Of a DNA stretch of 49,553 nt, positions 1 to 7,113 are shown piece by piece. Each line of letters opens with the position of its first letter. The first letter of the stretch is position 1. The notes beneath the pieces are model-generated. The model ran no database searches. It saw only the letters and a program-made list of their open reading frames with translations, and had not been told where the DNA came from. The stretch comes from Alistipes sp. Lineage in GTDB: Bacteria; Bacteroidota; Bacteroidia; Bacteroidales; Rikenellaceae. The stretch lies in NCBI GenBank assembly GCA_020026375.1, contig JAHHQN010000014.1, positions 1 through 49,553 of the forward strand, given 5' to 3'. The position numbers and the translations under genes were made by a program.

Positions 1-250
1 GTCAATGCCTCACCCAGCCGCCCGACGCCGTCCAATCCGCCCGAAACAGGCCTTGTGGCTACATATCCACTCGTCATCGCACACACCCCGACAACGCCCG
101 CTTTCCGCCTCGTATGCCGCCTTTCCTCCGCCACCGCGTCAATGCCTCACCCAGCCGCCCGACACCGCTCAATCCGCCCGAAACAGGCCTTGCGGTCACA
201 TGTCCACTCGTCATCGCACACACACCCAGACACTCCCTTTCTCACACCGT
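1..250. repeat. 137-bp tandem duplication, two copies
   Basis: The sequence starting GTCAATGCCTCACCCAGCCG at base 1 recurs at base 138, so the period is 137 bp. The second copy stays recognisable to about base 230 and then diverges; the first copy may begin before the window. C-rich on the plus strand with no credible reading frame. Function unknown. Confidence 0.85.
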
Positions 251-291
251 CCGCACGAAGCACCCACCTCCCGATCTTTTCCACCTCCGAC

Positions 292-307
292 TGTTCCACG
301 TGGAACC
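292..307. promoter_or_regulatory. parS-like palindrome (one mismatch)
   Basis: TGTTCCACGTGGAACC matches the perfect 16-bp palindromes at 4394 and 4436 at 15 of 16 positions. The core GTTCCACGTGGAAC is the same as in known parS (ParB-binding) sites of some bacteria, for example Pseudomonas. A ParB role is inferred from sequence only, since no parA or parB gene is in the window. Confidence 0.6.
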
Positions 308-479
308 ATACCGCCTCCACGCATGCGATGACCCCACACCCCAACAAGGAGGTGCAACCATCACGCCCCCTCACCACATTTCAGTCGGCCAATGAAACTC
401 TCCACCCGACAAATGACAGAGCAGAGTGAATAGCGCGCGCAGAATAACCACCCACCGATTAGCGCAGGTCAACTACACG

Positions 480-628
480 ATTGGGAGTCATCGGCTCGTT
501 TCGGAGAGGGAGAACCCGTGCGAGGATTATTTTTCGGAGAGAGGGAATTTTCCGTATCGAAGATTCATTCTCGGTGTCATCGGCTCATTTCGGAGAGGGG
601 AAAGGTTTCGGTGCGGCCATCTCATTTT
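480..628. repeat. upstream module of composite repeat, left locus
   Basis: Holds two direct copies of a TCATCGGCTC-TTTCGGAGAGGG motif, at about 488-510 and 577-600, and further TTTTCGGAG motifs. A related but more diverged version lies at about 11100-11440. Bases 308-479, just before, contain nothing I recognise. Confidence 0.6.
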
Positions 629-753
629 CGGAGCAAGGGATTTCCGCAAGGAAACAAAATATTGGAGTATGCACCGAATCATGCTTGCATGAATGAAGGT
701 GCATGCCCCAATATTTTGATAGCTTTTTTTGCAAAAAAAAGTCCCTTGCTCCG
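629..753 (+). repeat. 125-nt inverted-repeat element, copy 1
   Basis: Ends are perfect 12-bp inverted repeats, CGGAGCAAGGGA (629-640) and TCCCTTGCTCCG (742-753). Inside, in order: a TTTCC/GGAAA hairpin (641-654), a 20-bp stem (656-675 against 698-717, 18 of 20 paired), an apical TCATGC/GCATGA hairpin, and a T-run/A-run hairpin (722-741). The element at 11441-11565 is also 125 nt and has the same plan, but with different, still complementary stems. It could be a MITE-like element or a structured RNA. No protein frame is shared between copies. Confidence 0.75.
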
Positions 754-845
754 CAAAGCACACACCGTAAACTCACACCGTCAACTAAAGCTCAATCCGG
801 GAGCGCCCCCCGGCAAGGGGGCGGATTTGTCGCCCCCGACGAGGG
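754..845 (+). repeat. linker between 125-nt element and 82-bp repeats, left locus
   Basis: Contains CTCAATCCGGGAGCG followed by a C-rich/G-rich hairpin region (about 800-845). The same linker is found at about 11666-11737 and, inverted, at about 49297-49370. High identity across the three loci marks it as part of the repeat family. Confidence 0.75.
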
Positions 846-1081
846 GGAGGCACAGCCTCTTTTCCTACCGCGAGGTTTACGCGAGTCGGGCAGTCAGCAC
901 GGCATACCAGCGTACATACACGCAGTAAAGCAACAGCAGGGGTCACAGACCCTTTTCCTACCGCGAGGTTTACACGCGTCGGGCAGTCGGCACGGCATAC
1001 CAGCGTACGTACACACGGCAAGGGTCACAGGCTCTTTTCCTTCCGCGAGGCAACCGCTATACGCTCGGGCGGCACGGCAGG
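846..1081 (+). repeat. 82-bp tandem repeat array, left locus
   Basis: About three units. Each has a GGTCACAGACCC-like start, a CCTTTTCCTACCGCGAGG-like block, and a GTCGGCACGGCATACCAGCG block ending near GTACGTACAC. Unit starts at 941 and 1023 are 82 bp apart; the first unit carries a small insertion (GTAAAGCAACAGCA). The array stops a few bases from the ilvE terminator and runs convergent to ilvE. Confidence 0.85.
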
Positions 1082-1084
1082 CAG

Positions 1085-1121
1085 CAAAAAAATGACCGCC
1101 CCGAAAATTCGGGGCGGTCAT
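1085..1121 (-). terminator. terminator downstream of ilvE
   Basis: A perfect 12-bp stem, GACCGCCCCGAA (1094-1105) with TTCGGGGCGGTC (1108-1119), is followed on the minus strand by a seven-T run (1086-1092). It is a classical Rho-independent terminator 40 nt past the ilvE stop. An A-run on the other side could make it bidirectional. Confidence 0.9.
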
Positions 1122-1159
1122 CAAAAAAATATCATCCGATGCGGTGGGGTGGGGGAGGG

Positions 1160-2176
1160 TTACTCGGCCACCACTGTGCACCAGCCGTACTTGTCTTCGG
1201 CGCGGCCGTACTGAATATCCTGAAGGGCGTTGTAGAGCTTCATCGAATACTCGCCGACCTCGTTGCCGTACTCATAGATGGCGTTGGTGTCCATGTCGAA
1301 AATCTTGCCGATGGGCGAGATGACGGCAGCCGTGCCGCACGCGCCACACTCGGTGAAAGTAGACAGTTCCTCGACGGGAATATGGCGTTCCTCGACCTCG
1401 AGACCCATGTCGGCGGCGAGCTGACGCAGGCTCTTGTTGGTGATGGAGGGCAGCACCGAGGGAGATTTGGGCGTGATGTATTTGCCCTCCTTGATGCCGA
1501 AGAAATTGGCCGCGCCGCACTCCTCGATGTACTTGTGCTCGGCAGCGTCGAGGTACATGACATTGGAGTAGCCGAGGCGGTGACCCTTCTCGCCCGACAT
1601 GAGGCTGGCCGCATAGTTACCGCCGACCTTCACGTCGCCCGTGCCGCGCGGAGCCGCACGGTCCTGCTCACGGTCGATGGCCACCAGGATAGGCTTGATG
1701 CCCTCCTTGAAGTAGGCACCCACAGGCGAGCAGTAGACAATCAGCAGGGCATCTTTTGCAGGCTTGACACCCAGTCCGGCCGTTGTACCGAACATCACGG
1801 GACGCAGGTAGAGCGATGCTCCCGTGCCGTAGGGCGGCACGAAGTCAAGGTTGCGCTTCACCACCTCGATGCAGGCGTTGACCACCATCTCGACGGTGGG
1901 GACAGGCAGGCAGAGACGCTCGGCCGACGACTGCAGACGCTTGGCATTCTCCTCCACACGGAAGAGACGCACCTTGCCGTCGACACCGCGGAAGGCCTTG
2001 AGACCCTCGAACAGCTCGATACCGTAATGCAGACACGATGCCGACATGTGCATCTTGATGTACTCGTCGTCGGTCAGCTCCATGTCGCTCCACTTACCGT
2101 CGGTGTAGGTATAGCGGGCATTGACATTGGTCTTGTGGTAATTGAAACTCAGTGAACTCCAATCAATGTTTTCCAT
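1160..2176 (-). CDS. ilvE: Branched-chain amino acid aminotransferase
   Basis: 338 aa, the usual length for the class IV PLP-dependent bacterial BCAT family. It catalyses the last, reversible transamination of valine, leucine and isoleucine with 2-oxoglutarate in the cytoplasm. The PLP lysine is K183 in RGTGDVKVGGNYAAS; the cofactor-binding glutamate lies in the later EECGAANFFG block, followed by FTECGACGTAAVISPIG. Start chosen at MENIDWSSL, typical of bacterial BCATs. It lies 48 bp downstream of metG on the same strand and may be co-transcribed, although a weak hairpin sits between them. Transcription ends at the strong terminator at 1085-1121. Confidence 0.95.
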   Translation of the reverse strand: MENIDWSSLSFNYHKTNVNARYTYTDGKWSDMELTDDEYIKMHMSASCLHYGIELFEGLKAFRGVDGKVRLFRVEENAKRLQSSAERLCLPVPTVEMVVNACIEVVKRNLDFVPPYGTGASLYLRPVMFGTTAGLGVKPAKDALLIVYCSPVGAYFKEGIKPILVAIDREQDRAAPRGTGDVKVGGNYAASLMSGEKGHRLGYSNVMYLDAAEHKYIEECGAANFFGIKEGKYITPKSPSVLPSITNKSLRQLAADMGLEVEERHIPVEELSTFTECGACGTAAVISPIGKIFDMDTNAIYEYGNEVGEYSMKLYNALQDIQYGRAEDKYGWCTVVAE

Positions 2177-2202
2177 AGTTTTAGTTTTTTGAGGTTATAG
2201 AC

Positions 2203-2228
2203 AAAACTAACCGCTCGGGGGGGGTTAG
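2203..2228 (-). terminator. weak hairpin overlapping the metG stop
   Basis: CTAACC (2207-2212) pairs with GGTTAG (2223-2228) around a G-rich loop. The minus-strand copy includes the metG TAA and is followed by only four T residues. It may attenuate rather than end transcription before ilvE. Confidence 0.4.
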
Positions 2229-4267
2229 CCTACAATAGCACCACACATGGTTTTCTCGTCGGGCGAGAGCAGGCGCAGCTTGCCGCAGGCGTCCTCGGCC
2301 ATGAGAATCATACCGCGCGACTCGATGCCCTTGAGGGGTCGGGGCTTGAGGTTGACCAGCACCAGCACCTGCTTGCCCACCAGCTCCTCGGGCGAGTAAT
2401 GCTCGGCGATGCCAGACACGATGGTACGCTTGTCGATACCGGTGTCGATGGTCAGCTTGAGCAGCTTCTTGGTCTTGACCACCTTCTCGGCCTCGAGAAT
2501 CGTCGACACACGGATATCCATCTTCTGGAAGTCGTCGAACGAACACTCCTCCTTCTGGGGGGCGATGTTCTGTGCCGCCTCGGCTGCCGCATTGGCCTCC
2601 TTGGTGGCCGCCAGCTTGTCGAGCTGCTGCTGAATGGTTGCGTCCTCAATCTTCTCGAAGAGGAGGGCCGGAGTGCCGATTTTGTGGCCGGCCTCCACCA
2701 GACCCATGCTGCCCAGCTGCTCCCAGCCGAACTTCTCGACAGCCAGCATGTCAATCATCTTGTCGGCCGAGAAAGGCATGAACGGCTCGATGGCGATGGC
2801 GGTGTTGGCCGTAATCTGAAGGGCGATGTTCAAGATGGTCTTCACACGCTCGGGGTCGGTCTTGATAACCTTCCACGGCTCGGTGTCGGCCAGATATTTG
2901 TTACCGATACGCGCGAAATTCATGGCGTCCTTCAACGCCTCGCGGAAGTGGTAGTTCTCGATATTGGACTCGAGCTGCGACTTGATGGCACCCATCTCCT
3001 CGAGGGTCTGACGGTCGTAGTCGGTCAGCTCACCGAGGGCAGGCACCTCGCCGCCGTAGTATTTCTGGGTCAGCACCAGCGCGCGGTTGACGAAGTTACC
3101 CAGCACGGCCACCAGCTCGTTGTTGTTGCGTGCCTGGAAATCCTTCCATGTGAAATCGTTGTCCTTGGTCTCGGGGGCGTTGGCGCAAAGCACATAGCGC
3201 AGCACGTCCTCCTTGCCGGGGAAGTCCTCGAGATATTCGTGCGCCCACACGGCCCAGTTGCGCGAGGTCGAAATCTTGTCGCCCTCGAGATTGAGGAACT
3301 CGTTGGCCGGCACATTCTCGGGGAGGATATAGTCGCCGTGGGCCTTCAGCATGGCCGGGAAGACGATGCAGTGGAACACGATATTGTCCTTGCCGATGAA
3401 GTGTACCATCTTGGTGTCGTCGGACTTCCAGTACTTCTCCCAGTCGGGGGTGAGATCCTGGGTGGCCGAGATGTAGCCGATGGGGGCATCAAACCACACA
3501 TAAAGCACCTTGCCGTCGGCACCCTCCACGGGTACGGGGATACCCCAGTCGAGGTCGCGGCTCACGGCACGGGGCTGGAGGCCGCCGTCGAGCCAGCTCT
3601 TGCACTGACCGTAGACGTTCGACTTCCACTCCTTGTGGCCGTCGAGAATCCACTCGCGCAGGAACGACTCATAGCGGTCGAGGGGCAGATACCAGTGGGT
3701 GGTCGACTTCTTGACGGGTACCGAACCCGACACGGCCGACTTGGGGTTGATCAATTCGTCGGGCGAGAGGGTCGAACCGCACGCCTCGCACTGGTCGCCA
3801 TAGGCTTTTTCGTTGCCGCACTTGGGGCAGGTGCCGGTGATGTAGCGGTCGGCGAGGAAGGTCTGTGCCTCCTCGTCGTAGTACTGTTCGGAAGTCTTCT
3901 CGATGAACTTGCCCTCGTCGTAGAGCTTCTTGAAGAAGGCCGACGCATTCTTGGCGTGGGTAGCCGACGAGGTGCGCGAGAAGATGTCGAAGTTGATGCC
4001 CAGACCTTCGAACGAACGCTTGATGACAGCGTGGTAGCGGTCGACAATCTCCTGAGGGGTGACACCCTCCTTGCGGGCCTTGATGGTGATGGGTACACCA
4101 TGCTCGTCGGAACCGCAGACCGAGATGACGTCGCAACCTTTCAGACGCAGGTAGCGCGTGTAGATGTCCGAGGGTATGTAGACTCCCGCCAGGTGACCGA
4201 TATGCACGGGACCGTTAGCATAGGGGAGTGCCGATGTTACGAGATAACGCTTGAACTCTTTTGCCAT
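2225..4267 (-). CDS. metG: Methionyl-tRNA synthetase
   Basis: 680 aa class I aminoacyl-tRNA synthetase that charges methionine onto tRNA-Met. The HIGH signature is HIGH at residues 22-25 (NGPVHIGHLAG). The KMSKS loop has the variant KISTSRNW near residue 330, common in this enzyme. A four-cysteine zinc knuckle (CPKC...CEAC) lies around residues 150-165. The C-terminal ~105 residues (from DDFQKMDIRVS, about 574) form the EMAP/Trbp111-like tRNA-binding domain found in dimeric MetRS. Start MAKEFKRYLVTSALPYANG is family-typical. A TACTTTTG -7 box lies 27 nt upstream. The long frame on the opposite strand is a codon-bias shadow. Confidence 0.97.
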   Translation of the reverse strand: MAKEFKRYLVTSALPYANGPVHIGHLAGVYIPSDIYTRYLRLKGCDVISVCGSDEHGVPITIKARKEGVTPQEIVDRYHAVIKRSFEGLGINFDIFSRTSSATHAKNASAFFKKLYDEGKFIEKTSEQYYDEEAQTFLADRYITGTCPKCGNEKAYGDQCEACGSTLSPDELINPKSAVSGSVPVKKSTTHWYLPLDRYESFLREWILDGHKEWKSNVYGQCKSWLDGGLQPRAVSRDLDWGIPVPVEGADGKVLYVWFDAPIGYISATQDLTPDWEKYWKSDDTKMVHFIGKDNIVFHCIVFPAMLKAHGDYILPENVPANEFLNLEGDKISTSRNWAVWAHEYLEDFPGKEDVLRYVLCANAPETKDNDFTWKDFQARNNNELVAVLGNFVNRALVLTQKYYGGEVPALGELTDYDRQTLEEMGAIKSQLESNIENYHFREALKDAMNFARIGNKYLADTEPWKVIKTDPERVKTILNIALQITANTAIAIEPFMPFSADKMIDMLAVEKFGWEQLGSMGLVEAGHKIGTPALLFEKIEDATIQQQLDKLAATKEANAAAEAAQNIAPQKEECSFDDFQKMDIRVSTILEAEKVVKTKKLLKLTIDTGIDKRTIVSGIAEHYSPEELVGKQVLVLVNLKPRPLKGIESRGMILMAEDACGKLRLLSPDEKTMCGAIVG

Positions 4268-4293
4268 AAATATAAAGTATTTCTAAATTGGTT

Positions 4294-4301
4294 CAAAAGT
4301 A
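4294..4301 (-). promoter_or_regulatory. metG -7 box
   Basis: On the minus strand this reads TACTTTTG, matching the Bacteroidetes TAnnTTTG consensus, and gives a leader of about 20 nt. I see no clear -33 TTTG at the right spacing. Confidence 0.5.
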
Positions 4302-4393
4302 CGAAAAAATCGGATAACATCGAAGAAATGAGCGGAGAATATCACGGGTGATTTTCGGGGAGGGAGCAGGGAGAGCGGAGGAACGGAGCGGAG

Positions 4394-4409
4394 TGTTCCA
4401 CGTGGAACA
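4394..4409. promoter_or_regulatory. parS-like perfect palindrome 1
   Basis: TGTTCCACGTGGAACA is a perfect 16-bp palindrome, identical to the one at 4436 and differing from the B. subtilis parS consensus (TGTTTCACGTGAAACA) only at the symmetric central pair. It is probably a ParB-CTP loading site used in chromosome segregation. Confidence 0.8.
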
Positions 4410-4435
4410 TCGCGATGGGGAGGGTCGCCGAAAAA

Positions 4436-4451
4436 TGTTCCACGTGGAACA
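4436..4451. promoter_or_regulatory. parS-like perfect palindrome 2
   Basis: Second TGTTCCACGTGGAACA, starting 42 bp after the first. Two identical 16-bp palindromes so close together, plus a third variant at 292, make a chance origin very unlikely. Confidence 0.8.
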
Positions 4452-5215
4452 TCGGCCGCCCACGGAAACCGAAGCACGGAGGGGTGCGGAAAAAAACGTG
4501 ATTTTAACGCCGAAAAATGCAGATAATCCGAACATTTACCCACAAGGGCGGAAAATACGCAATTCTCAGCGACTTTAAAAACCACATAAAAATATATTTA
4601 TCAGTGATTTACACCACTTATCCACACTACACCTCCACGGAGCAAATAGAAGAAAATCGCGGTTTTCGTCCTCCAGCGGCCGAAAATTTCCCCTCGCCCG
4701 AAAAAAATCGGCAACGAGGAGGGGAATTTTTCAGAAATCCGAATTTTTAAAGTTTCTGAAGAATTACCCCCTCCCGACATTCAAAAAAAATTTTGCGAAA
4801 TGGCCACCGCAAGAAAAAAGAGCGGCGCGAGAAAAAAATCACGACCTCCATTTTTTTTCAGGGGAGAGGAGTCCGAACCTTTTCCACAAAAAAAACCGCC
4901 CCCGAAAAAAATCTCATTTCCCCGACCAAAAAAAATTCACGAAACGAGGAGCGGCCGCCACCATCGGAAAAACCGCCACCCGCGGAGCAGCACCCAATAA
5001 CAGCACCGCCGCCGCAACATCACGCAAAACAAACGGCCGAAGCATCTCCGCCTCCCGTCACACCCCAAAATCCGCCGATTTCAGCGCATCAATCCTCCGC
5101 CGCCTGTATCTTATCCCTCCGCATATCAAAACACCGCAAATCGGCGATTTTCGCTCTCTGCGGCCGCCTCAGCCCCTGACCCACGGGAGTCACACGCCAC
5201 CGCACCGCAGGACAC
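4452..5215. other. gene-free stretch with DnaA box and A-tracts
   Basis: TTATCCACA at 4618-4626 is a perfect DnaA box; TTATCAGTG near 4600 and TTATCCCTC near 5110 are partial matches. From about 4700 to 4960 there are many A-tracts of 6-9 bases and a few T-tracts. Reading frames here have low-complexity Lys/Pro/Arg translations and no recognisable domain, so I call none. It could be an origin or segregation region. Confidence 0.5.
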
Positions 5216-5251
5216 AAAAAAAAGGGCGGTCCGCCTTACGGCAGACCGTCC
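5216..5251 (-). terminator. terminator downstream of pth
   Basis: On the minus strand, GGACGGTCTGCC (5240-5251) pairs with GGCGGACCGCCC (5224-5235) with two G-U-compatible positions, followed by an eight-T run (5216-5223). It ends the rplY-pth operon about 50 nt past the pth stop. Confidence 0.85.
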
Positions 5252-5300
5252 TCAGAACAAATCGGATTCGCGTCACGGCGGAAATCCTCCGCCCACGCGA

Positions 5301-5864
5301 CTATTTCTTGTTGTAGGTGTTCATCGTCATGGCGACACCCACCGCTGCAAACGACTTGATGGCATCACAGAACATCGGCAGACGCTCCTCGATGACCTTC
5401 TTGTCGTCGGCACTCCACTCGCCCAGCACCCAGTCGACCTGGTGACCCCTGGGGAAGTCGCCGCCCACGCCGAAGCGCATGCGTGCGTACCCCTCCGTGC
5501 CAATCAGTTCGGCGATGTTCTTCAGTCCGTTGTGGCCGCCGGCACTGCCCTTGGGGCGCATGCGCAGTGTGCCTAACGGCAGGGCGATATCATCGGATAC
5601 GACCAGCAGGTTCTCCACCGGAATCTTCTCCTGGTCAAGCCAGTACCTCACGGCCTTGCCCGAGAGGTTCATGTAGGTCGACGGCTTGAGAAGAACGAGC
5701 GTGCGGCCCTTGAATCTCATCTCGGCCACATCGCCGTAACGCTGTGTCGTAAAAACAGCGTTGGATGCCTCAGCCAAGGCATCCAACACTTTGAATCCGA
5801 TGTTGTGACGGGTCTCGGTGTATTCCGCACCGATGTTACCCAATCCAACAATCAGGTATTTCAT
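5301..5864 (-). CDS. pth: Peptidyl-tRNA hydrolase
   Basis: 187 aa, normal for bacterial Pth. It hydrolyses the ester bond of peptidyl-tRNAs released prematurely from ribosomes. Key features: the N-terminal LIVGLGNIGAEYTETRHN with conserved N10 and catalytic H20, the STYMNLSG substrate motif, the conserved aspartate in VVSDDIALPLG, and the glycine-rich GSAGGHNGLKNI block. It lies 16 bp downstream of rplY and is co-transcribed with it. The rplY/ctc-pth pairing is widespread and links two translation-maintenance genes. Confidence 0.97.
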   Translation of the reverse strand: MKYLIVGLGNIGAEYTETRHNIGFKVLDALAEASNAVFTTQRYGDVAEMRFKGRTLVLLKPSTYMNLSGKAVRYWLDQEKIPVENLLVVSDDIALPLGTLRMRPKGSAGGHNGLKNIAELIGTEGYARMRFGVGGDFPRGHQVDWVLGEWSADDKKVIEERLPMFCDAIKSFAAVGVAMTMNTYNKK

Positions 5865-5880
5865 GCTTCAAGCGCATTGA

Positions 5881-6444
5881 CTACTTGTCGGCACCACGCG
5901 AAGCACGTGTCACGCGAACGGCGCAGACAGCAGTGGTAGCGGGAGTGATGAACTTCACGTTCTCCAGCTGCAGGTCACCTACGAAGATGGTCTTGCCAAC
6001 GCCCAGGGGAGTAACGTCAACAACGATCTCGTCGGGCAGGTTCTCCGACAGTGCGGTCACGATGAGCTTACGAGCCGACAGAACGAGCTTACCACCGACC
6101 TTCACACCCTCGGCGTTACCGGTCAGACGTACGGGAATAGCGATCGATACGGGCTTACCGGCAGCGATACGGAAGAACTCCATGTGGAGAATCTCCTCGC
6201 GAATGGGGTGGAACTGCACCTCACGCATAACAGCCAGCTCCTTCTTGCCGTTGAAGTCGAACTCTACGATGTAGGAGTTGGGAGTGTAGATGAGGGCCTT
6301 TACCTCACGGGGATCGATGGTGAAGTTAACGGTCTCGCCGTTACCGCACAGAACGCAGGGAGTCAGACCCTCGCGACGGATAGCCTTGGCAGCCTTCTTA
6401 CCGAAGTCGGCACGCTCAATAGCCTTAACTGCAATAGTTTTCAT
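5881..6444 (-). CDS. rplY: 50S ribosomal protein L25 (general stress protein Ctc/TL5 family)
   Basis: 187 aa, the long two-domain form of L25: an N-terminal 5S-rRNA-binding L25 domain (about residues 1-90, starting MKTIAVKAIERADFGKKAAK) and a C-terminal TL5-type beta domain (about 95-180). It binds 5S rRNA in the large subunit. I chose the start at 6444 because the frame remains open further upstream but the family begins here and the promoter lies at 6536-6565. The usual VLYG is VLCG here. First gene of an operon with pth. The ~90-nt leader could have room for autoregulation. Confidence 0.95.
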   Translation of the reverse strand: MKTIAVKAIERADFGKKAAKAIRREGLTPCVLCGNGETVNFTIDPREVKALIYTPNSYIVEFDFNGKKELAVMREVQFHPIREEILHMEFFRIAAGKPVSIAIPVRLTGNAEGVKVGGKLVLSARKLIVTALSENLPDEIVVDVTPLGVGKTIFVGDLQLENVKFITPATTAVCAVRVTRASRGADK

Positions 6445-6535
6445 TGAGTAAAAAGTTTTTAAAAAGTGTAACCTACGGCGGTTCTCAGTGCGACATCTCA
6501 AGTGACGTACCCCAATTCCGCCTGAATTCGAGGTG

Positions 6536-6565
6536 CAAAGATACACAAAATTTCTGAAAATCAAA
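6536..6565 (-). promoter_or_regulatory. rplY-pth promoter
   Basis: The minus strand has TTTG (6562-6565), an 18-nt gap and TATCTTTG (6536-6543), a close match to the Bacteroidetes sigma-ABfr consensus. Transcription would begin near 6530, giving a leader of about 85 nt. Confidence 0.75.
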
Positions 6566-6659
6566 CACCTTGACGGCTTTTCGGGGGCGAAAAGCCAAGG
6601 TTAGCCCCTCGCACAACACCCACCTGTCCTCCCCACCCGAAATGGAGCCTCGCCCGACC

Positions 6660-6842
6660 CACCGCAGCAACCCCCTCCACAACCCACCACAGCAACTCCC
6701 TCCACAACCCACCACAGCAACTCCCTCCTTTACAACCCTCCGCAGTAACCCCCTCTTTTTTTCCCGACCGTCCGCAGCACCCCCTTCACAACCGTCCGCA
6801 GCAACCCCCACCTTTTTTTCCCGACCGCCCGCAGCGCGACCG
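6660..6842. repeat. degenerate 24-33 bp tandem repeats
   Basis: About six units on a CGCAGCAACCCCCTCCACAACC theme, several carrying an inserted CTTTTTTTCCCGACCG. The plus strand is almost all A, C and T. No convincing gene. Confidence 0.75.
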
Positions 6843-6868
6843 CCCCCCGTCGCCGCAAGGTGACAGGG

Positions 6869-6950
6869 GGCAAAGTCTCCCTTTGTCAAAGGGAGATTTA
6901 GAGGGAATGTAGATATAACTCAGAGAGGTTGAAGACTCCCCAAAAACCGT
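6869..6950. repeat. intergenic palindromic repeat, copy 1
   Basis: Begins with a TCTCCCTTTG/CAAAGGGAGA hairpin, then ATTTAGAGGGAATGTA and GAGAGGTTGAAG. The same ordered blocks recur at 7017-7093, about 141 bp downstream. REP/MITE-like. No coding potential. Confidence 0.75.
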
Positions 6951-6974
6951 CTGACGCGCACACCCGTCCACAAC

Positions 6975-7011
6975 AAAAAAGACGGCAGGAGCGCAATGCC
7001 CATACCGTCTT
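6975..7011 (-). terminator. possible galE terminator
   Basis: On the minus strand AAGACGG (7005-7011) pairs with CCGTCTT (6979-6985), followed by TTTTTTG. The 19-nt loop makes it only moderately convincing. It lies about 100 nt past the galE stop, between the two palindromic repeats. Confidence 0.5.
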
Positions 7012-7016
7012 CAACT

Positions 7017-7093
7017 TCTCCCTTTCCCAAAGGGAGATTTAGAGGGAATGTAAATATTCTCGGAGAGGTTGAAGTCGGCTTAAAAACCGCCCC
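7017..7093. repeat. intergenic palindromic repeat, copy 2
   Basis: TCTCCCTTTCCCAAAGGGAGA hairpin followed by the same ATTTAGAGGGAATGTA and GGAGAGGTTGAAG blocks as copy 1. It lies close to the 3' end of galE. Confidence 0.75.
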
Positions 7094-7113
7094 ATACCTC
7101 ACTGACAGACATT

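Noticed and set aside
518..928. Short frames across the composite repeats
   Set aside because: The frame is not conserved between the three loci, while the inverted-repeat structure is. It is therefore non-coding.
2399..4351. 650-aa open frame antisense to metG
   Set aside because: It is a shadow caused by GC-rich codon bias; the minus-strand metG has full family motifs. Similar antisense frames over polA, ftsI and galE were dropped for the same reason.
4793..5179. 128-aa frame between metG and pth
   Set aside because: Lys/Pro-rich product of A-tracts and C-rich sequence; no domain or start signal.
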